In this document: piece by piece, positions 19,240-28,093 of the stretch
How the letters are laid out: every line of letters begins with the position of its first letter
Position numbering within the stretch: position 1 is the first letter of the stretch
Origin: CAYPTB01 sp964413535
GTDB lineage: Bacteria > Planctomycetota > UBA1135 > GCA-002686595
DNA length: 64,000 bases
Assembly: GCA_964413535.1 (NCBI GenBank)
Contig: CAYPTB010000027.1
Span: 1-64,000, forward strand
Direction: 5' to 3'
Made by a program: the position numbers and the translations under genes
Notes under the pieces: generated by a model
Told to the model about the DNA's origin: nothing
The model's database searches: none
The model's input: only the letters and a program-made list of their open reading frames with translations

Positions 19240-19940
19240 GGTGCGCGCGTCGTCAAGTCTCCGCGCAAGGCCTCGACGCGCGACTCCAGGGGCCGGACGC
19301 CCGCCCGGATGCGCCCGTCGAGGTAGCGACCGTAGGCGCTCCCGACCGACAGCATGATCGTGATCAGCACGACCGCGGCGACGAGGAAGCGCGCCCACAC
19401 CACTCGTCGTGCCCACCACGGCTCCCGTTCGGGAACCTCGCCACCCGCGTCCAGGAACAGCAGGCGCCCCTCGAGATCCACCACGCGGTGCTCGAGACGC
19501 GTTCGTTCCGTCTGGAGCTCGGCCAATCGGCGCTCCTGGTCCGCCACGACGCCCTGCAGCCGCGCACGGGCCTCGCGCTCCCCCTCGAGCTTCCGGCGCG
19601 CCGCCAGGGCCACGCGCCGCGCCCGGTCGAGCGCCCCCTCGAGCTCGTGGGCCCGCTCCTCGACTTCCTCGAGGAGCTCGCGCTCCGGCGGGGGCATCCC
19701 GCTCAACACGCGCTCGAGGTCCACCGCCGCCGCTTCGGCGAGCTCGGGATAGGCGCGCACGAGCTCGTCGTGCGACACCCCCAGGACGACCCGGCGATCG
19801 CGCAGGACGCGCGTCGTCGCGACCGTCCCGCGCTGGATCCGCTGCCGGAGGGCCTGGACCGACACGCGCGCCAAGCGCGCGGCTTCCGTCACGGTGTAGA
19901 CGCTCTCGGTCGCACCGTCCGGCAGAGTGGGTGTGTCCAT
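19236..19940 (-). CDS. Membrane-tethered helix-turn-helix protein with coiled coil
   Basis: Of 234 residues, about 10-65 resemble a MerR/excisionase-type HTH (TVTEAARLARVSVQALRQRI, then a wing with RVVLGVSHDEL). Residues about 80-165 form a long charged coiled coil (EEVEERAHELEGALDRARR, AELQTERTRLEHRVVDLEG). One membrane helix follows (about 190-210, FLVAAVVLITIMLSVGSAYG), then a short tail. The DNA-binding part would be cytoplasmic. The ATG giving MDTPTLPDG is chosen because GGAG lies seven bases upstream; another ATG four codons earlier has a weaker site. It is translationally coupled to the SGNH hydrolase. Whether it regulates transcription or works as a scaffold is unknown. Confidence 0.7.
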   Translation of the reverse strand: MDTPTLPDGATESVYTVTEAARLARVSVQALRQRIQRGTVATTRVLRDRRVVLGVSHDELVRAYPELAEAAAVDLERVLSGMPPPERELLEEVEERAHELEGALDRARRVALAARRKLEGEREARARLQGVVADQERRLAELQTERTRLEHRVVDLEGRLLFLDAGGEVPEREPWWARRVVWARFLVAAVVLITIMLSVGSAYGRYLDGRIRAGVRPLESRVEALRGDLTTRAP

Positions 19941-20063
19941 ACCGTTCTCCATCGGCCGCTTCGCGCTGATCTTGCCCAGCGAAATGCCCGCAGTCGAGGT
20001 CTTTGGCAAGCAGGCCTTGGCAAGGGGCGCGGCTCGGAGCACGCCGCGAACGCGCGCTCGGCG

Positions 20064-21671
20064 CTATTCGCTCGACGCGAGGTAGGCGTCCATGAGGGCG
20101 TCGTTGCGACCCAGCAGGAAGGCGGCGATGGCCCGCCAGCGCTCCGCGCTGAACAGCGGCCCGCGGGTCACGAGCACGAGCTCGGCGTGATAGCGGGCGA
20201 GCTCCGGGGAGACGAAGGCCGGGACGCCCCGCTCCAGGGTCTCGAGGTAGCCCTCCGGAAGCTCCCGACGGAAGTGACCCGGACGCCAGTCCCTCACGGA
20301 GGGATCCGCCGACCGCGCGACGCGCGGGATGCGGGCGAGCAGCGGATCCCCGAGCGCGAGCGTGTCGACGACGTGGACGCGCGGACCCGCGCAGTAGCCG
20401 AAGAACCCGATCGTCTTGCGCACGCACAGGGCGCTCCCCGACGCGCGCGCCTCGAGTCCCTTGTACGCCCAGACGTGGTGCGCCCAGACGTGCGCCGGGA
20501 CGTCGGTCGTGCGCGTGGCGCTCGAGAGCCCCGTGGCCTGGTAGTAGACCCGGCGTTCGTCCGCCACGCCTTGGCCGTCGCCCTTCTCGCCCACGCGCTC
20601 CCCGAGCCCGAAGTCGCTCCCGGAGAGCCACGTCGGTCGCGGCGTGGCGAGCCCGAGCACCAGGATGACCGCCGCGGCGACCGCGGCGACCCGCGGCCCG
20701 CTCTGGGCCAGGGCCGAGGCGAACAGATACGCGCAGGCGAGGAAAGGCAGCGTGAGCATGCGGCCGGACATGAAGTCTCCGCCGATCCTCACGACGTACA
20801 TCCCGTACAGGAGCGCGCCGAGAGCGACGGGGAGGAAGCGCCGGCGATCGGCCAGCACGAACGGGACGGCGAAACCCGCGAGCGCGACGGCGAGCGTGAG
20901 CGGGTCGCGGAGCGCGGAGTCGGCGAGGTAGTGCAGGCCCTGGCGAGCGAGCTCCCCCGCGCCGATCCCGGTGCCGAGCTTCGCGTACGCGCTGTTCGGG
21001 AACGGGAACCCGTAGTAGACGAGCGCGAAGATCTCCCAGGCGAAGAAGGGCACGAAGCCCAGGGCGAGCTCCGAGAGCGCCTTCCCGAGCGGCCGGCCGC
21101 GCGCAGCGACGACGAGCGCAGGCAGGTACACGAGCAACGTGTCCATGCGGTTCGTGGTCGCCAGTCCGGCCAGGAAGGCGAGCACGAGGAGGGACTTCCC
21201 GCGCGCGAACCCCACGAGGAACAGCGCGAGCAGGAAATGGGAGAGCGGACCTTCGAGCCCCGACGTGGAGAAGTCGACGAACGCGCGCGACAGCGAGAGG
21301 GCGAGCACCAGGACGACGCTCGCCGCTCCCCCGCCGAGCGCCCGGACGAGCAGCGCGGCAGAGGCGAGCGAGAGCGCGATCGAGAGCGAGAGTACGGTCC
21401 GCGGCAGCTCCCCCGTCAGTGCGTGCAGGGACGCGACGACGAGCATCCACAGGGGGTGCGTGTAGACCTGCACGCGCTCCGCCGGGTTCCAAGTGGCCCC
21501 CCGTCCGTGCACCAGGTTGTCGACCGTCCGGAAGGTGATGTACGCGTCGTCGCACAGCCACGCCGTTCGCACGAGCACGACCGCGAAGCAGGCGAGCAGG
21601 ATCGCCGCCGGTCCGAAGCGTGCGATCGCGGGCCGAACGGACCGCGGCGGATACGAAGGTGCAGACGCCAT
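20064..21671 (-). CDS. GT-C fold glycosyltransferase, AftB-like
   Basis: This 535-residue polytopic membrane protein has roughly ten hydrophobic segments in its first 370 residues. The loop after the first helix carries an acidic pair and partner motif (CDDAYITFRTVDNL, then WNPAERVQVYTHPLW). This signature is characteristic of polyprenyl-phosphate-dependent GT-C transferases related to mycobacterial arabinofuranosyltransferase AftB. Such enzymes transfer a sugar from a lipid-linked donor on the outer face of the membrane. The C-terminal 160 residues are soluble and likely extracytoplasmic. The ATG giving MASAPSYPPR is chosen; further upstream the sequence is arginine-rich. It is 123 bases upstream of the HTH gene and divergent from the second sulfatase. 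Confidence 0.78.
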   Translation of the reverse strand: MASAPSYPPRSVRPAIARFGPAAILLACFAVVLVRTAWLCDDAYITFRTVDNLVHGRGATWNPAERVQVYTHPLWMLVVASLHALTGELPRTVLSLSIALSLASAALLVRALGGGAASVVLVLALSLSRAFVDFSTSGLEGPLSHFLLALFLVGFARGKSLLVLAFLAGLATTNRMDTLLVYLPALVVAARGRPLGKALSELALGFVPFFAWEIFALVYYGFPFPNSAYAKLGTGIGAGELARQGLHYLADSALRDPLTLAVALAGFAVPFVLADRRRFLPVALGALLYGMYVVRIGGDFMSGRMLTLPFLACAYLFASALAQSGPRVAAVAAAVILVLGLATPRPTWLSGSDFGLGERVGEKGDGQGVADERRVYYQATGLSSATRTTDVPAHVWAHHVWAYKGLEARASGSALCVRKTIGFFGYCAGPRVHVVDTLALGDPLLARIPRVARSADPSVRDWRPGHFRRELPEGYLETLERGVPAFVSPELARYHAELVLVTRGPLFSAERWRAIAAFLLGRNDALMDAYLASSE

Positions 21672-21803
21672 GCGCGAGGACCGCGCCCATCGTAGTCCGA
21701 GGCGCGACCTCCCCGCGCGTGCGGCCCACGCTCGGGTGTTGCAAGCTAGGAGCCTCGGACCGGCGCTCACCTGCTTCTTCGAGCTCCGGCGCCGAGACCC
21801 GCC

Positions 21804-23186
21804 ATGGAACGCCTCCTTGCGCTGCTCCTCGTCGCGTTGTGCCAGACACCCGCCGCTTGTTCACGCACGGCCCCGGAAGACGGGAGCGCCGGCCTCGCGA
21901 GCACGCCGTCGCGGCCCCACGTCGTGCTGGTCCTCGCCGACGACCTCGGCTGGCGCGACGTCGGCTATCACGGAGGCGACTACCCCACGCCCACCCTCGA
22001 CGCGCTCGCTCGGCGCGGGACGCGCTTGGAGAGCCTGTACGTCTATCCGCTCTGCACGCCCACGCGCGCCGCCCTCCTGACCGGCCGACATCCGCTGCGC
22101 TACGGCCTGCAGAGCTCGCCGCTGCGCCCCTGGTCGGACGTGGGGCTCCCGCTCACCGAGCGCACCCTGGCCGAGGAGCTGCGCGCTCGGGGTTACTCCA
22201 CCGCGATCGTCGGCAAGTGGCACCTCGGCCACGCGCGGCGCGACTACCTGCCGACGCGCCGCGGCTTCGAGCGCCAGTACGGTCCCTACAACGGCGGCGT
22301 GAACTACGTCGATCACACGCGCCTCGGGGTGCTCGACTGGCACCGCGACGACGTGCCGCTCGTGGAGGAGGGCTACGCGACCGACCTGATCGCGCGAGAG
22401 GCCGCGCGGATCATCCGCGCGCACGCGGGCGACGCTCCCCTGTTCCTGTACGTGCCGTTCACGGCCGTGCACTCGCCGCGCTCCGCCCCCGTGGAGACGA
22501 TCGAGCGCTTCGCGCACCTCGAGCCCGAGACGCGGCGGATCTACGCGGCGATGGTTTCGATCCTGGACGACGGCGTCGCCACGATCCTGCGCGCGCTCGA
22601 GGCGCAGGGCATGACGGACGACACGCTCCTCCTGTTCGGCAGCGACAACGGCGGCGCGGAGCAGGGCGACAATCGGCCACTGCGCGGCGAGAAGGGCACG
22701 CCCTTCGAGGGCGGGATCCGCACGTCGTGGATCGCGTGCTGGCCGGGTCGCGTGCGCGCGGGCGCCGTCGTGGACCATCCGCTGCACGTCGTCGACCTGT
22801 TCCCGACGCTGCTCGCGCTCGCGGGCGGTCCGGCGTATCCCATCGAGCTCGACGGCGTCGACGTGTGGCCCTCGATCGCGCACGGGGCGCCGCGCTCGTC
22901 GAGCGAGCTCCTCTTGTGCGCCGGTCCGCGCGGCGGCGCGCTGCGCTCGGGGGACCTGAAGCTCGTCCTCCAGCGGTCCGGGGACGCGGAACCGCGCGCG
23001 TTCCTGTTCGACGTCGTCCGCGATCCCTCCGAGACGCGCGACCTCGCGCCGGAGCGACCCGCGGACGTCGCGCGCATGCTCGCATCGCTCGAGCGTTGGA
23101 ACGCGCTCGCCGTCGCACCGCTGCGCGACCCCGCGGAGCGCCCCGACGACTTCGTCCCCCCGCGCGTGTGGGGAGCGGACGAGTGA
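21804..23186 (+). CDS. Exported arylsulfatase (formylglycine-dependent)
   Basis: This 460-residue type I sulfatase has an export signal with a lipobox-like end (LCQTPAAC). The N-terminal metal-binding block is VVLVLADDLGWRDVGYHGG. The nucleophile block reads PLCTPTRAALLTG, with the cysteine that would be oxidised to formylglycine and the arginine at the expected spacing, followed by GKWHLGH and SDNGG. These make it a convincing sulfatase related to the arylsulfatase B group. It should hydrolyse sulfate esters, probably on a sulfated polysaccharide; the exact substrate is not readable. Activity would need a formylglycine-generating enzyme or anSME encoded elsewhere. Its TGA overlaps the GTG of the next membrane protein. 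Confidence 0.9.
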   Translation: MERLLALLLVALCQTPAACSRTAPEDGSAGLASTPSRPHVVLVLADDLGWRDVGYHGGDYPTPTLDALARRGTRLESLYVYPLCTPTRAALLTGRHPLRYGLQSSPLRPWSDVGLPLTERTLAEELRARGYSTAIVGKWHLGHARRDYLPTRRGFERQYGPYNGGVNYVDHTRLGVLDWHRDDVPLVEEGYATDLIAREAARIIRAHAGDAPLFLYVPFTAVHSPRSAPVETIERFAHLEPETRRIYAAMVSILDDGVATILRALEAQGMTDDTLLLFGSDNGGAEQGDNRPLRGEKGTPFEGGIRTSWIACWPGRVRAGAVVDHPLHVVDLFPTLLALAGGPAYPIELDGVDVWPSIAHGAPRSSSELLLCAGPRGGALRSGDLKLVLQRSGDAEPRAFLFDVVRDPSETRDLAPERPADVARMLASLERWNALAVAPLRDPAERPDDFVPPRVWGADE

Positions 23187-24568
23187 GACTCGGCCCCGCC
23201 CTCGCGCTCCTCGCGCTCGCGGTCCTCGCGCTGCTCGAGTACGCGTCGTTCGCGGGAACGGCGGTCGCGACCACCACCTTCGATTCGGGACTCCTGCTGC
23301 GCTGCGCCGAGCGCTCGCCCTTCGAGCTCGAGTTCTGGCAGGCCGTGCGCCCTCCGACCGTTCCGCTCCTGTACCAGCTCGTTGACCGGGATCCCGAGCA
23401 CATCCGCATCCTGCAGGCCTCGCTCTCGGTCCTTTGCTGGTTCGCCCTGGGCTACGCCCTCGCGCTCGAGGCGCGTCGCCCGTGGGTGCGCGTCGCGGCC
23501 TTCGCGCTGCCGCCCTCCTTCGCGCTCGCGATCCCGATCAACCAGTGGGACGGCGTGCTGATGACGGAGTCGGTCTTCCTGTCGCTCTTCGCCGCGACGA
23601 GCGCCCTCACCCTGCGCCTCGCCCGCTCGCTCGCGCGCCCGGAAGGTCGGACCGCGCCGGTCTTCTTCGCGTGGGCGCTCGTCTGGTTCGCGTTCGCCGG
23701 CAGTCGCGACTCGGCGGGATACCTGCTCGCGATTCCCTTGGCGTTCTTCGCCGCTCGGCTCGTGCGCGAGCTCGTCCTGCAGGACGGAGAGTCCCACGCG
23801 GGTTGGCTCGCCGCGGCCGTTGTCGTGGGAGGGATGGCGCTCTTCGCCTCGCGCGCGTCGATGCAAGCGGGGGAGCGTTGGCGCACCCCGCTCCTCAACG
23901 TGCTCCTCCAGCGCATCGTCCCCGACCCCGAGCTCGGCCGCATGTGGCGCGAGCGCTACGGTTTGCCCGACGACAGCGTGCTCGCGGCGCAGGCCGGCCG
24001 CATGGCCTGGTCGCGCGTCGAGGGCGGACGACAGCTGCGCAAGGAGCTCGCGAGCGATCCGGAGCTCGCCGACGTCGAGGACTGGCTCGCGCGGAAGGGC
24101 GTCCGTTCCTACGAGCGCTTCCTGCTCCTCGACCGTCCGCTCGAGGCCTGGCGCGCAGCTCTCGCGGCGCTCGAGCCCGCGGTCAATCCGGGAGCCCCCA
24201 TCGCGCCCGGCGACAACGCGAAGAGCGGCTACGGCCGCGGCGCGGGCGTGAAGCCCTGGACGCGCGCACTCACGGCGTTCACCTACGCGCGCATTCCCGC
24301 GCCGGCCGTCGTCGGCGGCATCGCGCTCGCCGCGGCGCTCGCCCTCGTGATCGCCGGACGCTCGCGCGGCCTCGCCGCAACTTCCCTCGCCCTCTTGCTC
24401 GGCGCGGTCACGCAGGCCTTCGTCACCTGGCACGGCGACGCGGCCGAGGTCGACCGACACATGCTGATCGTCGGCGTGCTGTTCCGGCTCGGGCTCGCAG
24501 TGCTCGTCCTCGCCGGATCGTCGTTCGTCCAGTCACGAAGCGAGGACGGAGGTTTCGACAACGCCTGA
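23183..24568 (+). CDS. Polytopic membrane protein, possible GT-C-like family
   Basis: The 461-residue product has about nine hydrophobic segments, beginning with LGPALALLALAVLALLEY. A soluble section of about 120 residues lies between the sixth and seventh (containing ADVEDWLARKGVRSYERFL). I do not recognise a family with confidence. The general layout, with an acidic residue in the first external loop (TFDSGLLLRC), recalls lipid-linked-sugar GT-C transferases, but no diagnostic motif is seen. The start is a GTG within GTGA at the sulfatase stop codon, so the two are co-translated. The coupling suggests a role in the same surface-glycan process as the sulfatase. Confidence 0.65.
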   Translation: MRLGPALALLALAVLALLEYASFAGTAVATTTFDSGLLLRCAERSPFELEFWQAVRPPTVPLLYQLVDRDPEHIRILQASLSVLCWFALGYALALEARRPWVRVAAFALPPSFALAIPINQWDGVLMTESVFLSLFAATSALTLRLARSLARPEGRTAPVFFAWALVWFAFAGSRDSAGYLLAIPLAFFAARLVRELVLQDGESHAGWLAAAVVVGGMALFASRASMQAGERWRTPLLNVLLQRIVPDPELGRMWRERYGLPDDSVLAAQAGRMAWSRVEGGRQLRKELASDPELADVEDWLARKGVRSYERFLLLDRPLEAWRAALAALEPAVNPGAPIAPGDNAKSGYGRGAGVKPWTRALTAFTYARIPAPAVVGGIALAAALALVIAGRSRGLAATSLALLLGAVTQAFVTWHGDAAEVDRHMLIVGVLFRLGLAVLVLAGSSFVQSRSEDGGFDNA

Positions 24569-24748
24569 ATCGGACGCTCGCCGAGACGGCTCACGCTGAT
24601 CTCGAAGCGTCTTCGGCCCGACGCGGATGGCTCGGATCGTGGCGCCGTCGCGTCCGACGAGCGCATTCTTCGGCTTCTCGATCTACTCGCCGGCGCGTCG
24701 TGGATCGTCGCGAGCGAGGGTGCGGTGAACCCTGATCCCTCTCTCCCC

Positions 24749-24777
24749 TTGACGGATCTGCGAGTTCGCTCCCTACT
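24749..24777 (+). promoter_or_regulatory. Possible promoter for the VCBS/S74 surface protein
   Basis: TTGACG (five of six to the -35 consensus) is followed after 17 bases by CCTACT (three of six to the -10). It lies about 90 bases before the predicted ATG of the surface-protein gene, in an otherwise empty 298-base intergenic region. Confidence 0.35.
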
Positions 24778-24866
24778 TGGTCGATGCCTCGTGCACCGAG
24801 CGAATGGCGCAAGGGACGGCTCGTCCGGTGCGACTCGGACGCTCGATACCCAATGGGGTCCGATCC

Positions 24867-27281
24867 ATGACGTGGAGAGTCCTGCTGCTCGTGGTCCTTT
24901 GGACCGTTCTGTCCGATTCGATCGACGCTGGTAGCACGGATCCCACTCGCACGCGGTTCGTGTGGGCGGACTTCGATGGCGACGGGTTGGAGGACGTCTA
25001 CGTCGTACGCCTGGAAGGGCACGACTCGCTCTTCCGCAACGTCGGGGATGGCTCGTTCGACGACGTGACGGCACACGCGCTGCCGTGCGGCGCTTGCGCC
25101 TCGACGGAAGTCGTCTGGTGCGACGTGGACCAGGACGAGCGCTCCGATCTGCTGCGGCTCCTGGCGTCGGGCGGAGTGGAGCTCCTCCGCAACCGCGGAG
25201 ACGGGACGTTCGAGGATTTCACCGCGGCTGCCGGTTTCGACCGTGTGGTCGGGGCCAGCGCGGCGCGTTGGTTCGACTACGACGCGGACGGCCGCGCGGA
25301 CCTGGAGCTCGCTACCGAGGACGCTTCGCTGCTCTTCCACAATCTCGGTGCGTTCCTGTTCGAGGCGGTGACTTTCGTGGACTTCGGTCCCACGTCTACA
25401 CCCGCAGGAGCGCCGGCAATGCGGGCGATCCCGGGCGCGCTCGACGGAGACGAGAGCTCGCCCTCGGACGCGGCGGGCTCACCTCTCGACGGTTCCACGG
25501 GCGACGAATCCACGAGCGGATCGCGGCGCGCTGGCAGAGACGCCGTCGCGGTGCTGTCGGGATCCCTGATCGACAAGGTCCACCCGGATCCCTTGCAGCC
25601 TGGAACGCCGCCCCTGGATCCGCTCGAACCGCCCACCGACGCCGTGGACTTCCAGATTCCGCCCTTCGCGAATCGCTGCGCGTGGAGCGTGCGCGACACG
25701 AGCACCGGCGACTGCGTGCTGACGTCGACGCTGCCGACGCTCGGGAAGCTCTACCCGATCTCCGCGAACCTCTTCGTCTCGAGCGGCGGCAACGTCGGCA
25801 TCGGCACGACGACCCCGACAGCGAAGTTCGAGGTCGCCGGAACCGCACGCGTGACGGACACCCTGACGCTCGCCCCGAGCGGAGATCAAGCCTTGGACCT
25901 CAGTACGGGAAGCGTCTACAAGGGCGGCTCCCTGTTCCTCCACACCAAAGGCGGAGTCGGCAACACAGCCGTTGGGCGCATCGCGTTGGCGGGCTCCGCT
26001 GGCAACCAAAACACGGCCGTGGGGGACGCGGCGCTTTGCGTGAACGCGGGCGGCACAAAAAACACGGCCACTGGGTTCGAAGCACTCCGGCGCAACACGA
26101 GCGGGAGCCGCAACACCGCCAGCGGAGCGATAGCGCTTTCCGACAACACGACGGGGAGCAACAACACTGCCCACGGACACTTTGCGCTGACCTTCAACTC
26201 GACGGGCTCCAACAACACTGCCGTCGGCGCTTATTCACTTAGGTCGAACGTTGGGTCCAAGAACACAGCCACCGGATTCGAGGCGCTCCGCAGCAACACG
26301 GTCGCAACTGTCAACGCTGCCCACGGGTATCGAGCGCTCCGCAACAATACGTCTGGAAGTTACAACACTGCCTGCGGAGCCGAAGCACTCCGAAACAACA
26401 CGACTGGCTCCGGGAACACGGTCTCGGGGTGTTATGCGCTCTTCAGCAACACGACCGGTCGTGAGAACGCGGCCATCGGGCGTAGCGCGCTGCACAACAA
26501 CACCTACGGCGACTACAACACGGCCAGCGGCATGGGTGCGCTCTTCGGAAACACAACCGGCGGTTACAACACGGCTATTGGGAGCAGAGCGCTCGACTCG
26601 AACACGACTGGCAATCACAACACGGTCATCGGTTTCTATGCTCTCCAGTCCAACACGACCGGCTCCCGCAACATCGCCATCGGATACTCCGCTGGCAGCA
26701 TCCTGACGGTCGGCGACGACAACATCGCCATCGCGAGTCCTGGCGGCTTCGCCGAGTCGGCGACGATCCGCGTGGGAACGGATGGTACGCACACGCGCGC
26801 GTTCATCGCTGGGATCCGCGGCGTGACGACCGGCAACGCCAACGCCATTCCGGTCCTCGTCGACAACGTCGGGCAGCTCGGCACGGTCTCTTCCTCGCGC
26901 CGCTTCAAGAAGGACATCGCCGACATGGGCGACGCGACGAAGCGGCTCCTGGAGCTGCGACCCGTGACCTTCCGCTACAAGCAGGAGCAGACGGTGCCGG
27001 CGGGCGACGTACCCGTCGAGTACGGGCTCATCGCCGAGGAGGTGGCCGAGATCTTCCCGGACCTCGTCGTCTACGACGAGGAAGGTCTGCCCTTCACCGT
27101 GAAGTACCACCTCTTGAGCTCGATGCTGCTCAACGAGCTGAAGAATCTGGATGACCGGCTCGAAGAGCAGGGAGATACGCACACTCGCGAGTTGGAAGAG
27201 CTGCGGAGTGAATTCGAAGCGAGGTTCGCCACGCTCCAATCGAAGAGTTCCCCCCTCACTTCAGCCGCAAGCCATCACTAA
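24867..27281 (+). CDS. Secreted surface protein: VCBS repeats, 17-residue repeats, S74 autoprocessing domain
   Basis: The 804-residue protein starts with a signal peptide (MTWRVLLLVVLWTVLSDS). About residues 28-170 hold three FG-GAP/VCBS-type calcium-binding repeats (ADFDGDGLEDVYV, WFDYDADGRADLEL). A linker and the tail-type motif GNVGIGTTTPTAKFEV follow. Residues 366-620 consist of 15 tandem units of 16-17 residues (NTAxGxxALxxNTTGSx), like YadA-head or fibre repeats. The C-terminus from about residue 670 is an S74 intramolecular chaperone. The catalytic pair fits S676 and K681 in SSRRFKKDI, with YGLIAEEVAEIFPDLV and a final coiled coil (LNELKNLDDRLEEQ). Proteins with S74 domains trimerise and then cut the chaperone off. 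It is probably a trimeric extracellular fibre or adhesin. Confidence 0.85.
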   Translation: MTWRVLLLVVLWTVLSDSIDAGSTDPTRTRFVWADFDGDGLEDVYVVRLEGHDSLFRNVGDGSFDDVTAHALPCGACASTEVVWCDVDQDERSDLLRLLASGGVELLRNRGDGTFEDFTAAAGFDRVVGASAARWFDYDADGRADLELATEDASLLFHNLGAFLFEAVTFVDFGPTSTPAGAPAMRAIPGALDGDESSPSDAAGSPLDGSTGDESTSGSRRAGRDAVAVLSGSLIDKVHPDPLQPGTPPLDPLEPPTDAVDFQIPPFANRCAWSVRDTSTGDCVLTSTLPTLGKLYPISANLFVSSGGNVGIGTTTPTAKFEVAGTARVTDTLTLAPSGDQALDLSTGSVYKGGSLFLHTKGGVGNTAVGRIALAGSAGNQNTAVGDAALCVNAGGTKNTATGFEALRRNTSGSRNTASGAIALSDNTTGSNNTAHGHFALTFNSTGSNNTAVGAYSLRSNVGSKNTATGFEALRSNTVATVNAAHGYRALRNNTSGSYNTACGAEALRNNTTGSGNTVSGCYALFSNTTGRENAAIGRSALHNNTYGDYNTASGMGALFGNTTGGYNTAIGSRALDSNTTGNHNTVIGFYALQSNTTGSRNIAIGYSAGSILTVGDDNIAIASPGGFAESATIRVGTDGTHTRAFIAGIRGVTTGNANAIPVLVDNVGQLGTVSSSRRFKKDIADMGDATKRLLELRPVTFRYKQEQTVPAGDVPVEYGLIAEEVAEIFPDLVVYDEEGLPFTVKYHLLSSMLLNELKNLDDRLEEQGDTHTRELEELRSEFEARFATLQSKSSPLTSAASHH
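25962..26738 (+). repeat. Tandem 51/48-bp coding repeats in the surface protein
   Basis: Fifteen imperfect in-frame units (thirteen of 51 bases and two of 48) encode the NTAxGxxALxxNTTG pattern; an incomplete sixteenth (NIAIASP) closes the array. Each unit starts with an AAC-AC(A/G/T)-GCC-like block. DNA identity between units is moderate, so the array is old or selected at protein level rather than freshly expanded. Confidence 0.9.
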
Positions 27282-27376
27282 CCGCTGCAGGAAGGGATGG
27301 GGAGCTCGGAGGAATCCGGCCTCCCGATCCATTCGGTCCTCTTTGCGAGAGTCCCTTCACCAAGATCGGAGGGGCT

Positions 27377-28093
27377 TCACACCGTCGGTGATGCGCGCTC
27401 GAGCGCCCGGGCCAGCGACTCCGCCAGGTCGCGCACGAGCGCGCGCCAGACGCGCGGCGCGCCGGCCGGTAAGCGCTGGGACACTTCCACCTCGATTCCG
27501 GCGTAGCTCTGCGCGTCGAAGAGCGTGCGCAAGTGCGTGGTGAGCCCGTCGGACGTTCCGCGGTAGGGATAGTTGCGCCGCAGCACGAGCTCAGGGCGAC
27601 GCCGCGCGAGCGCATCGATCCCCGCGCGCACGAGAGCGCGCTCGAGCGGGCGCTTCGGGTCGTAGAGGAAGCCCACGTCGGCGCGCCGCACGACTCCCGC
27701 GAGGCGCGACGTGAAGGAGTGCGCCGAGACGTGGAGCAGGGGTCGCCGGCGCGCTGCGCGGGCGCGGACGGCGGTTTCCACGGCGACGCGGTGAGGACGC
27801 CAGCACCGCTCGATCAAGAGGTCGCGCTCGGCGGCGTCGAGCCCGCGCGTCCACTCGGAGAAGAGCGCGCGGTGGCCGAGCGAGCGATTGGGATCGACGA
27901 GGAGCCGCGTGGTGGTGCAGGCGAAGAGCGGCGCGTCGAACCTCGCGCTCAAGGCCTGCGCCAGGTCGAGCGCACCCGCGTCCCAGCCGCGGTGCGAAGC
28001 GAGCGCGCGCTCGGCGCCGCGCAACAGCGAGCGGTAGCGCGGCGGGACGCGGTTGCCGCCGTGCTCGCACGAGATCAGGAGCGCCGGCCTCAC
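27377..28093 (-). CDS. N-formylglutamate amidohydrolase-family protein
   Basis: This 238-residue member of the FGase (HutG-type) zinc amidohydrolase family belongs to the M14 carboxypeptidase-like fold. Family blocks are in order: LISCEHGGNRVP (zinc histidine), SHRGWDAGALDLA, TRLLVDPNRS, and LHVSAHSFTS (second histidine). A typical member cuts formyl groups from N-formyl-amino acids. No other histidine-degradation genes are present, so a role tied to the operon is favoured over histidine catabolism. It is the last of five genes and starts with GTG inside GTGA at the stop of the GCS2 ligase gene. It could trim or recycle the product of the ligases upstream; this is inference. Confidence 0.87.
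   Translation of the reverse strand: MRPALLISCEHGGNRVPPRYRSLLRGAERALASHRGWDAGALDLAQALSARFDAPLFACTTTRLLVDPNRSLGHRALFSEWTRGLDAAERDLLIERCWRPHRVAVETAVRARAARRRPLLHVSAHSFTSRLAGVVRRADVGFLYDPKRPLERALVRAGIDALARRRPELVLRRNYPYRGTSDGLTTHLRTLFDAQSYAGIEVEVSQRLPAGAPRVWRALVRDLAESLARALERASPTV

Noticed and set aside
18097..21864. A single 1255-codon minus-strand frame covering three genes
   Set aside because: Only its last 380 residues are the SGNH hydrolase; the rest is out of frame with the HTH and GT-C genes and has shadow composition.
25962..26738. Regular spaced repeats resembling a CRISPR array
   Set aside because: The units are in frame, encode an NTAxGxxAL protein motif, and the spacers are not unique sequences between identical repeats.
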